A DNA stretch of 64,000 nucleotides from positions 620,001-684,000 of the forward strand of contig CAWFPJ010000023.1 in assembly GCA_963817515.1 (NCBI GenBank), read 5' to 3'. The position numbers and the translations under genes are program-made. The stretch comes from DATMNI01 sp963817515 (lineage in GTDB: Bacteria > Acidobacteriota > Terriglobia > Bryobacterales > Bryobacteraceae). A model generated the notes under the pieces. The model did no database searches and was not told the DNA's origin. It saw only the letters and a list, made by a program, of their open reading frames with translations. This document shows positions 50,032-58,427 of this stretch, piece by piece; position 1 is the stretch's first letter; each line of letters starts with the position of its first letter.

Positions 50032-53000
50032 TTAGAAGCGGATCCGCGCGCCCAACTGAATATATCGCGGTGTGCTGGCGGCGGTGACGCGTCCGAAGGT
50101 CGTATTGCTGAAGTTGGTATCGCCCACGACGAAACGGTGCCGGTTGAACGCATTCAGAAACTGGCCGTAGAACTCGAACTTGGCACGTTCGTGCAGCGTG
50201 ATGATCTTGGTCATTTGCAGATCTTCGTTCAGCAACGGGTAGCTGCGGAGATCCTGAATGTAAGGCGCGGAATTGCCGAAAGTAAACGGTGCCGGGGCGG
50301 AAAACGCGGCCGGATTGATCATCAAATCCGTGGCGGGATTGAAGTCGCCGTTCCTGATGCCGGTGGCCGCCTGTTGGCCCGGGACACGATTCGGCCGCAG
50401 GACGCGATTGAAGATCGGCAGGGTGTTGTTCATGATGACGCCCATGGGAATTCCGCTCTGATAGCGTTGAATCGCCGATACCGTCCAGCCACCGAACACT
50501 TTGTCTGCGACGCCGCTGCTGCTCGCCCAATGGCGGCCCCGGCCGAAGGGAAGATCATAGGCATACGTCAGCAGGAGAGCATGCGTCACGTCGATGGCGG
50601 AGATGGAACGTTCGATCTGGCGGTTGTAATTGTCCTGCCCCATATTGGTGTTGAAGTTGCCTCCGCCTGGGAGGGACGAGGCTGGCGCGTCGCCGAGATT
50701 CTTCGAGAAAGTGTAACTGAAGTTGAGAGAGAGCCCGAAGGACATTCTCTTGCGGACTTCGGCGGTCATCGAGTTGTAGCTGGAACTGCCTGCCTTGGCC
50801 ACTGCGGCGGTGAGGGTGGTGTACTGCGGAAAGGGCCGCAAGGCCTGCGCTACTGATCCCGTGAAGCCGGGGTACGGTATCGGGATGCCGGCCGCCACCG
50901 CAGCCGGAGAGGTGACGCCCTGCAGCAGCAGAGATCCAAGCGAAAGGTACTGTGGCGGAAGTTGATTGATGTTCACCAACTGCTGGGCGGTCTGGCGGGT
51001 GTTGTGATTGCCCAAGTAGCGGGCTTCCACAATCAGGTTCGACGTCAGTTCTCTCTGGACCCCGAAACTGTAGTTTTGAGTGCGCGGCATCTCGGCGGCG
51101 GTGTATTCCAGGTAGTTGCCTCCCTGGCCGTTCAGCAGTGTGGGACTCAAGGTGGGCGTGTTGACGTATGGCGGCATGCCGTTCTGGAGGTAGAGCGCCG
51201 GGGTAACCCCGTTGTCCTGCGAGATGAAGGAGGCGCTGGGGAAGAAGCCGGCTGTGCTGGGCGAGAGATACGTACTGGAATAGTAGATGCCGTATCCGCC
51301 GCGGATCACTGTGCGCTTATCGAGGCCCCAGGCGAACCCGATGCGCGGGCCGATGGCGGAAAAGTCGGTCCGGGCGAGCGCCCGGCGTCCCAGCCTGCCG
51401 GTCCCGTCACCGGCGAAAACCAGGGCTCCGGGAAGGTTGCCGGCACCGGGGTTGGGAGTGGCAAGGTCGATGATACTGTACCGGTTCGCCGCTTCGTAAG
51501 GCGCCTGCTCGATCTCATAGCGCAGCCCGATGTTGACGGTGAGCCGCGTGCTCACCTTGATGTCGTCCTGAACAAAGAAGCCCCAGTACGGACGGCGGAT
51601 TCCGACGGTAGAGGGATAGCTCACGCTGGAGTTGTGCGCGGCGCCCAGCAGGAAACTGGCAAAAGCGTCGCCGGTCGCGCCGGGATTGGAGGGCAATGCG
51701 GTTTCCAGGTTGCTGAAGCCGAATGTGCCGGAGGTGTTGGTGAAGCCGCGGGTGTTGGGGGACTGTCGCCGCATCTCGAATCCGAACTTCAGGACGTGTC
51801 TGTTGCGGGTCCAGGTAACGGCATCGCGCAACAGGTAGGACTGGTCAACGTCCTGCACCGAGTAATTCATGCCTGCCAAACTGGTGTAGCCGTTGGTGAA
51901 GGTGAACATCGGGAAACCGGCGCCAGGGACTCCCTTGACGCCCAGCTTGGTGGTCCAGCCTTCGAACTGCGTAGGCTCCGTCACCGGCTGGAAGAAGCGG
52001 TTGTAGCCGAACGAGAAGTCGTTCAGGAGCGTGGGACGAATGAAATAATCATCGGCCAGGCGCACCTTGTGGCTCTGCTCGTGTTCGGAGTTGTCGCCGT
52101 TCACAGCGTAAGGCGAGGGTAAGGGAGTGTTGGCATCGACTTCCAGATTGCCGGTGTAGATGTAGGAGGCCCAGAGCTTCTGCTTGGCAGAGATGTTGTG
52201 GTCGATTTTGGTGGTATACGAAGCCGGGTCGAGCAGCCGTTGGCCTGTGGGTCCCTGGAAATTGAGGGTCGCCCCCGGCAGGTTTGGCGGCGGGATATTT
52301 TTGTTAACGTTGACGGCCACAGGGTCGAAACGGCTCACGGGAATTTTGTTGCCCGGGAACAGATCGCGGGAAATGGCCCCTGCAGACGTGACCGCCGTGG
52401 AGAGCGGATCGTAAATGGTCGCATGACCGCTGCCGCTGAAATCCCCAGCGAGTTCTTCCGCAGTGGGCACCCGGACCTGTTGCAGATTCGTCAGTCCGCG
52501 CTTGCGAGCGGCGCCATAGTTGAAGAAGAAGAAGGTGCGGCCCTTACCGGTGTAAACCTTCGGCACGAAGACAGGGCCGCCAACCGAGAAGCCGTACTCG
52601 TTGTTGCGTTCGACGGCTCTGACCGGCGCAAACCAGTTGCGGGCGTCCAGTTTGTCGTTGCGAAAGTACTCGTAAGCGCTTCCGTGCAGGTCGTTGGTGC
52701 CTGACTTGATCACGAAATTGACTACCGCCGCGCCAGTGTGTCCATACTCGGCCGAGATTTGACTGCTTTGCACCTTGAATTCCTGAACCGCCTCGACCGT
52801 GGGAGCGCCCAGGGTGATGTCCCCGACGAAGCGCGTCTGGCCGGCGGACATGCCGTCAATCGCCAGTTCCGTATTCAGGGTGGGACTGCCGTTGATGGAG
52901 ACCTGGTTGGTGGCGGCGGTATTGTCCTGACCGGTGGGGTTTGTCAGCCCCTGCACTCCCGGTTGCAGGTAATAGAACTGCGATGGGTTGCGAATACGGC

Positions 53001-53451
53001 CGTTCTGCAGCAGCGCGAGCCGGTCAAACTCGCGGGAGGTTATGGAGCCACCCGCCACGGCGGAATCCACCTGCAACAAGGTCGCGTCGGCGTGAACCTC
53101 CACCGATTGCGCGATTTCGCCAACCTGTAAGGAGAAATCCAGACGGAACCAGTCGTCAGCCAGGAGCGTGATTCCGCTCTGCACGACCGGTTTGAAGCCC
53201 AATTTGGTTACGGTCACTTGATAAGGTCCGGGACGCAGCCGCGGAAGCGTAAAATAGCCTTCCGCATTGCTCTCGGCGTTGCTTTTGACGCCGGTTTCGA
53301 CGTTTTGCACCGTGATAAGGGCGGTGGGCACGACACTGCCCGCCGGGTCTGTGACCTTGCCGCTAACCCGAGCGGTCTGGGCCGGCGCGACCCCACCGAA
53401 ACACGCCATCAACACTGCCGTGACCATCGCCAGGCGAAGGCGATTCAACAT
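50032..53451 (-). CDS. TonB-dependent receptor-like outer-membrane protein, first of the phosphatase couples
   Basis: A 1139-residue Oar-like receptor. Signal peptide (LRLAMVTAVLMACFGGVAPAQ), carboxypeptidase-regulatory-like domain (ARVSGKVTDPAGSVVPTALITVQNVETGVKSNAES), plug with TNPTGQDNTAATNQVSINGSPTLNTELAIDGM, and a barrel whose strands include GTNDLHGSAYEYFRND, GKGRTFFFFNY and the closing YIQLGARIRF. The start ATG at 53451 has GGGAGG upstream. The phosphodiesterase gene follows on the same strand. The pairing suggests uptake of phosphorylated or nucleotide substrates, but no ligand motif can be read. Confidence 0.9.
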   Translation of the reverse strand: MLNRLRLAMVTAVLMACFGGVAPAQTARVSGKVTDPAGSVVPTALITVQNVETGVKSNAESNAEGYFTLPRLRPGPYQVTVTKLGFKPVVQSGITLLADDWFRLDFSLQVGEIAQSVEVHADATLLQVDSAVAGGSITSREFDRLALLQNGRIRNPSQFYYLQPGVQGLTNPTGQDNTAATNQVSINGSPTLNTELAIDGMSAGQTRFVGDITLGAPTVEAVQEFKVQSSQISAEYGHTGAAVVNFVIKSGTNDLHGSAYEYFRNDKLDARNWFAPVRAVERNNEYGFSVGGPVFVPKVYTGKGRTFFFFNYGAARKRGLTNLQQVRVPTAEELAGDFSGSGHATIYDPLSTAVTSAGAISRDLFPGNKIPVSRFDPVAVNVNKNIPPPNLPGATLNFQGPTGQRLLDPASYTTKIDHNISAKQKLWASYIYTGNLEVDANTPLPSPYAVNGDNSEHEQSHKVRLADDYFIRPTLLNDFSFGYNRFFQPVTEPTQFEGWTTKLGVKGVPGAGFPMFTFTNGYTSLAGMNYSVQDVDQSYLLRDAVTWTRNRHVLKFGFEMRRQSPNTRGFTNTSGTFGFSNLETALPSNPGATGDAFASFLLGAAHNSSVSYPSTVGIRRPYWGFFVQDDIKVSTRLTVNIGLRYEIEQAPYEAANRYSIIDLATPNPGAGNLPGALVFAGDGTGRLGRRALARTDFSAIGPRIGFAWGLDKRTVIRGGYGIYYSSTYLSPSTAGFFPSASFISQDNGVTPALYLQNGMPPYVNTPTLSPTLLNGQGGNYLEYTAAEMPRTQNYSFGVQRELTSNLIVEARYLGNHNTRQTAQQLVNINQLPPQYLSLGSLLLQGVTSPAAVAAGIPIPYPGFTGSVAQALRPFPQYTTLTAAVAKAGSSSYNSMTAEVRKRMSFGLSLNFSYTFSKNLGDAPASSLPGGGNFNTNMGQDNYNRQIERSISAIDVTHALLLTYAYDLPFGRGRHWASSSGVADKVFGGWTVSAIQRYQSGIPMGVIMNNTLPIFNRVLRPNRVPGQQAATGIRNGDFNPATDLMINPAAFSAPAPFTFGNSAPYIQDLRSYPLLNEDLQMTKIITLHERAKFEFYGQFLNAFNRHRFVVGDTNFSNTTFGRVTAASTPRYIQLGARIRF

Positions 53452-53737
53452 AGTCCAACTCCCTCCCGCACCTCAGTGCGCTAATGCCTTTTGGTGTGAC
53501 CGACCTCCGATTATATGAAGCCCGCTTTGCGGTTAAATGAACGCAGTGTGTCAAGATGGTTTTATTCGGGTTTCGTCGATTTGCGGCGCCTGTTCTTTAC
53601 CTTTGCCCTCGTCAGCAACTCTGGAGATCGGCGAGCCGTTGTGGTTCGGCAAGGAACGCTCAGTGCCTCCTCGATCGTCTTCGCAGTCAGATCGACCGTT
53701 CCGCGCTTGAGACCCTCCCGAAGGTGCTGGATCGAAA

Positions 53738-54061
53738 TCACCAAAGGCTACCCCGCATGCCCATGCTCCAGCCGCTCAGCGCAGTTCTGATGATGCCCAG
53801 GTGGCTCGGGTAAGTCACGTCCTTGAACAGACCACGGACCATATTACGGAAAATCGGAAAGGTTTGATTACTGAGCGCCGTGATCGCCAGACCCTCCCAG
53901 CCCTCGTTATCGAGATCGCGGAAATCGACGCCCATCGAGGAAAGCGCCTTCCCATCGTCATTGAAGGCTACATTTCTTCCAGGGCCGACTTCGGGACGTC
54001 GAACACGGTGAAGGGCCAGAAGTCGTCGGGGGGAATCGGGATCGCGCGTGCCGGTTCGCAA
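53738..54061 (-). pseudogene. CRTAC1/ASPIC-UnbV-type protein fragment
   Basis: The fragment reads ..FNDDGKALSSMGVDFRDLDNEGWEGLAITALSNQTFPIFRN and GLFKDVTYPSHLG, the FG-GAP repeat pattern of CRTAC1-type secreted proteins. It has no signal peptide and no ASPIC-UnbV tail, and it stops inside a repeat; the neighbouring frames (53562-53744) do not complete it. A pseudogene remnant about 100 residues long. Confidence 0.65.
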
Positions 54062-54208
54062 CTAACAAGTCCGCGGCGTCGTGTTTTCACTTGTGATGGA
54101 GCCGAGCAACTGTGCAGCGGGGGAGGCCGGACCGCGCAACCAAACGAGGCGAAGGTCAACGTTCGTCGGTATGCGGAGGGACCGAAGATCCGCAACGCTC
54201 CAGTAGGA

Positions 54209-54970
54209 TTAGTAGTAGTCGCTGATGTCAAAGTTCAAGTCCTCCAACCGCTCGTCAAGCTGTTTCTGTAGATTCATCAGAACAATCGACACCTTGCCGG
54301 CTGTCTTCTGAAAATGTTCAAGGTCCACGCACTTCAGGTTCTGGAGAGTGCCGCTGTCGAGCATTTTGCCCGTTGGATACCGGAAGGAGTAGGAGCTTGG
54401 GTCATGTGCGGACAATTCATTGATGCATTCTGACAATCCAACGAAGGCGTCTCTCTGACCCGGCATGAAGGCGTTAAACGTCGCCTCACATTGGCCCAGG
54501 AGAGACGTCAAGTCATGCTGTAAGTCCTTAAATATCGCTTCGCTCATGGCCTTGGGCGACAAAGCATCTTCCCCGTTCCCATCCGCCTTTCTCGACGCGA
54601 TCCAGATGGCCAAAGCAGCGATCGCCTTCAGTTCCAATTCGAAGTAGTGTCGATAACAGAATAGAGCCGGGTACGCGACCTCAACCGGTCCGGATTTGGT
54701 CAAGACGGACTTGATGAGTGCGTCCGCCGCCGATCTATACCCAAGAGCGTACGCGCGCCAAGATCCAACCTTCGAGCGAAGTGGGATTGCGGCATTTGAT
54801 TTGACGAAGAGCCGGTCTGAAGAATTGAGGGTTCCGAGGGAAGCATCCAAATAGAGTAACGCTTCACGGGCTCTGGCGTTTGTTTGGCTCTGCCTTTCCC
54901 AACGTCTGGCGGTGCGATAACGACATTCGCTACCTTCGATGGAGTCAATCCAGCCGCAGACCGGGTACAA
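54209..54970 (-). CDS. Hypothetical protein, HEPN-like helical
   Basis: A 253-codon frame starting with TTG at 54970; the true start may be internal. Helical, with YPALFCYRHYFELELKAIAALA, which resembles the RxxxxE/H pattern of HEPN-like proteins seen with defence systems and abortive-infection genes. The C-terminal stretch KVSIVLMNLQKQLDERLEDLNFDISDYY is coiled. There is no partner toxin or antitoxin gene next to it. Function unknown; family assignment is weak. Confidence 0.5.
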   Translation of the reverse strand: MYPVCGWIDSIEGSECRYRTARRWERQSQTNARAREALLYLDASLGTLNSSDRLFVKSNAAIPLRSKVGSWRAYALGYRSAADALIKSVLTKSGPVEVAYPALFCYRHYFELELKAIAALAIWIASRKADGNGEDALSPKAMSEAIFKDLQHDLTSLLGQCEATFNAFMPGQRDAFVGLSECINELSAHDPSSYSFRYPTGKMLDSGTLQNLKCVDLEHFQKTAGKVSIVLMNLQKQLDERLEDLNFDISDYY

Positions 54971-55125
54971 TCGAGGTTACAAGGCGTGGGAATGCGATTG
55001 GCACATCGCAGACGGCAATCGCTTGACCCGCTTCGGCGATTCAGAAAGCGCCAAGGCCGGTTAAGGATGGCAACAACCGGAGGAGCCAGTCCGAAATAAG
55101 GGTTGGGTCTGCGATTTTCTTTTTC

Positions 55126-55245
55126 ATGAACCGATTCCGCAAGCTCGGATTGATCGACTATAGTGGCGGCCTGAAAATCGACGATTCATTGGTGAATATC
55201 TTCCTGAAAGACCACCAGCTTCGTCCGTCATTTCCTACAAACTGA
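55126..55245 (+). pseudogene. C-terminal remnant of a Crp/Fnr-type regulator
   Basis: A 39-residue frame MNRFRKLGLIDYSGGLKIDDSLVNIFLKDHQ.. matches the extreme C-terminal winged-helix end of Crp/Fnr regulators (..FMNRFRKLGFIDY.G.L.VHSSLLNVVL). The cNMP-binding domain and most of the HTH are absent, so this is a fragment only. Confidence 0.6.
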
Positions 55246-55311
55246 AGGGCGTCCTGCGGATGGCGGATGGGGGACTACGGCCCCCCGGCATAATATCCTT
55301 AGGTGGCGGCT

Positions 55312-55621
55312 ATGAATCGTGCGGCGAACGTCTTCTTGTTCTTAGCGGCTATGGATCTATATGGACGGGGGATTGGTAAGTTTGAGAAGGCGTTTCCCCC
55401 CTTAGATTGCGGCACCCACGACCAGCGTGAGCGGCGTCAATGGCACTACAGCCACGCTTACCATGGCAGATGTTTTCAAGTTGCCACAACACACCGTAAA
55501 GGCCACGGATAATGGAACGCCCTCTACGTATGACGGCGTGCTCCTGTGCGATGTACTTTCCACGGTCGATCGACCAACCGGCGACAAATTCCACAACACG
55601 GCGGGAACGCATTCCAGTTGA
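55312..55621 (+). pseudogene. Fragment resembling a molybdopterin-oxidoreductase-like secreted protein
   Basis: An N-terminal leader-like stretch (NRAANVFLFLAAMDLYG) is followed, after a frame change near 55415, by NGTTATLTMADVFKLPQHTVKATDNGTPSTYDGVLLCDVLSTV, a pattern like the small SUOX-type periplasmic proteins. Several further breaks follow, and the ending is lost. A decayed gene, assigned with moderate confidence. Confidence 0.45.
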
Positions 55622-56281
55622 CGAGGCAGTAGGGGATCTCACGCCTCGCGACCATGGCGCTTGGACACCTGATTTAGTGTCCGTGTCGGAAGCAGCTTGG
55701 CGAACAGCCGTGAGGCGGTTCAAGATTCTGAAGCCCCTTTATTGAGATTGGAAACACTGAACGAACGTTTGAAAGCAGGTACGGAAGAGTGATGGAGGGC
55801 TGGCATGAGAAGAAAACTACTGATCGAGGATCACGGCAAGTTGACTGTCTGGATTTGGAACAGTTGGACAGAAGAGCGATTATTACTCGGTCAAGAAGCC
55901 GAGGCGTTGAACAATGGCGAACGGGTTTCGCGGGGCGGCGCGATGCATTGGCTTGAACTTACAACCGAGGAAGAGGAATTGCGCGAACCCGCCTTGCAGA
56001 TGAAGTCAAAAGGCGACACACTGATTCCAGGCGGGACGGAAAAGCAGCTAACGAAAATGGCGCAGCTGAAGAGATCGGAACTGGCGGAAAGCAGCTTTGG
56101 CGTTGCTAGTGAAAACCCGGAATCGTGTAAAGGGGAAGAAGTGAATGACGAAGCAGAGTACCAGAAAAGGCTGAAAACTGATTTTTGAGGGTGGAACGCA
56201 GCCCGGTAGCTCGACACGGTTCCGAGCAGTTGCTGCAAGTTGCGGCCGGGGCGAGTCCTCGATCGAGAAAGGAAGCATCGA
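55622..56281. other. Debris-like stretch before the nitrilase
   Basis: Open frames at 55512-55745 (with SEAAWRTAVRRFKILKPLY, vaguely like the N-terminus of a Mu-type transposase) and 55805-56188 show no clear family and no ribosome site. I cannot support a gene here. It continues the run of gene remnants from 53.7 kb. Confidence 0.35.
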
Positions 56282-57076
56282 ATGTCGAACATGATTGCAG
56301 CAACCTGTGCAGCTCTCTGTTTCTTCCAGTTTTCCGTTGCCGCAAGGGCTGACGAGATCATTCGGATCGGTCTGATCCAGATGAATGGGCGGGAATTCGA
56401 CAAGGAGTACAACCTTCAGACGGCAGAGAAACTGATCCGTAAGGCCGTGGATCGAGGGGCAAAGATCGTCTGCACCCCGGAGGTAGCCGTGCAAGGGTAC
56501 CCCAGGGTTTCTCTTCCGCCTGGCGCTTCGATGGACGATCCAGAGATTGTCGGCAAGCGAATGAAGATTCTCAACGCGGCCGAACCCATCCCAGGCCCCT
56601 CCACAAACCGATTCGCCGTTCTAGCGAAGGAATTGAAGATCTGGATCATCTTCGGGATTGACGAGAATCGCGGCGGAAAGCTTTTCAACTCGGCGGTTCT
56701 GGTGAACCCTGGCGGCGAGATCGTCGGTAAGTACAGCAAGGTCCATCTACAAAATTGGATGATCGCTTCCGGCGTGAACCACGGTAATGAATTCCCGGTT
56801 TGGGAGGTGGACATCAACGGCGTCAAAACCAAAGTGGGCATTCAGATCTGCTATGACATCCAGCATCCCGAATCAACACGGGAACTGGTCTTAGGTGGAT
56901 CGGAAGTGGTCTTCGTGCCTTATTGTACAAACGACTTCGCCCGCCCGTTACTCGTTCACCTTTTCGGCTCTGCGCAGGAATCTGACAAACACCCCATTTC
57001 ATGCAACTTTCCTGAATGCAACGAATTCGGTCTTGGTCGCGGCCATGCGTTGCGCCTTGAGCAGCAGGTAACCTAG
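56282..57076 (+). pseudogene. Exported carbon-nitrogen hydrolase (nitrilase), truncated by an insertion sequence
   Basis: The signal peptide (MIAATCAALCFFQFSVAARA) is followed by a nitrilase-superfamily domain (EIIRIGLIQMNGREFDKEYN). The catalytic triad is visible: Glu in IVCTPEVAVQGYP, Lys in GKYSKVHLQNW, and Cys in VGIQICYDIQHPES. The original frame runs to about 56965 (LLVHLF), where the left end of an ISL3-type element begins; the last 37 codons to 57076 are IS sequence. The missing end includes the final strand and helix of the fold. The right flank of the element does not obviously continue it, so part of the gene has been lost. Substrate (amide or nitrile) unknown. Confidence 0.75.
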
Positions 57077-58311
57077 ATTCCGATAACCTCGTCCGCGTCG
57101 GATCAGCATTTTGATGTTCCCGTTGATCGCCTCCACCACACCGAACTTAACCTTGACGCGGCAGTAGTTGAGGATTCCGTCGAGGTGGTCTAGTAGCATC
57201 TGGGCCAGCTTTTCAAAGGGCTCCAGGCGCTGCCAGCGCAGTTGCGCAATCCAACCCTTCAGGTACCGCAGCATGGCGCCTTCATACTGATACGTCCAGA
57301 GCCGGTCGAGACTTTCCTTGAGCAGGTAGGCCTTGAGCACTCGCCGGTTGATGGCGAACAACTCGCTCAACTGTTGCTTTTTGAACTCGGTCAGGTTCAC
57401 CCATCGCGTCAGCAGCAGCCATCGTTTACCCTTCACCAGATCACGCTCCTGACGGCCCTTGCGGAAGAACTCCGCTCGCCGCACCTCATCGATAGCGCGA
57501 TTGGCGTGCTGCATCACATGGAACTTGTCGTAGACGATTGCGCAGTCCGGCGCCCATTCGCGAATGCTCGACGTGAAGGCCGCCCACATGTCAATGCACG
57601 CCGCCGTTATCCGAGAACCCTGCCGGCCATTCAGGTGCCCCTGAAAATATCCATCCAGCGTTTCCTTCTTCCGGTCCGGGCCAAACCACAACGGCTCTCC
57701 CGTCTCCAGATTGCTGACGACCGTGACGAACTTCGTTTTCTTTCCTAGAAAAGATCTCATCCACGCCCATCTGTCTGAGGGGAGGCACGCGTCGTTGTGC
57801 GTTCCAGCGTTCTAGATATCGTCGGTCAATGGCTCGAACCGTACTCTCTGCGATCCCGAACTGCTTGGCCACACGTCGTCCCGCCGCGCTCTCGCATGCC
57901 TCGCCCACCGCCTCCTCGAAGCGTTTACTGAATGGCGCTTTACTCGGCAACTGGTCGACCTTCTCGGTTTTTGGACCGGTCCGGACATCTCACACGATAA
58001 AGCTCAATCACCACCGTTGTCCGGAACTGGCCCCACGGAAGATCGCGGACCTCCCGCTCGGTCACATCCATGGCATCGTCGAGTTTTCGCCCGCACCCTG
58101 AGCACATCAGCTTGCGGTTGCCGCGCTTTCGCCGCACCCAGAGCTTCAAGGTCTTTGCGTTCTCGTCTATTTCTTGTCGGTACACCCGGTAACCAGGCCA
58201 TCCGAGGATTCGTGTCCAGTCGCTATCCTTCAAACCGCTCAGTCTAGCCGATTATCCTCTTCCAGGAAATCCACGTCTGTCGGTGCCCTGTCAGATTCCT
58301 GCGCAGAGCCT
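56966..58311 (-). mobile_element. ISL3-family insertion sequence, 1346 bp, inactive
   Basis: Perfect 22-bp terminal inverted repeats begin GGCTCTGCGCAGG at 56966-56987, with the reverse complement at 58290-58311. They bound a transposase that occupies nearly the whole element in the minus direction and is broken by two frameshifts. No 8-bp target duplication is seen (flanks ACCTTTTC and TGAATTTG), which suggests a later rearrangement next to the element. It interrupts a nitrilase gene. Confidence 0.85.
56999..58233 (-). pseudogene. ISL3-family transposase, two frameshifts
   Basis: The N-terminal frame (58233-57940) has the zinc-like region MCSGCGRKLDDAMDVTEREVRDLPWG and ELYRVRCPD; similarity then shifts frame near 57965 to LPSKAPFSKRFEEAVGEACESAAGRRVAKQFG and ends its second frame at DEIF; the third frame carries the DDE domain (TVVSNLETGEPLWFG, ITAACIDMWAAFTSSIREWAP, CAIVYDKFHVMQHANRAIDEVR). 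The first break lacks two bases near GACCGG; the second has one T too many in the TTTT run near 57750. The protein cannot be made intact. Confidence 0.85.
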
Positions 58312-58427
58312 GAATTTGTTTTTGCAACACTACCGTTGATCGGCATGGAATTCTACCCTATCAGGATGCCGGCTCCAAAGTTCGCAACGAAACCTGCTTC
58401 TTGTCTACAGACAAGTGGTTTGAGCGG

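Noticed and set aside
55805..56188. 127-codon frame before the nitrilase
   Set aside because: No family pattern or ribosome site; the C-terminal part looks like chance Glu/Lys-rich sequence.
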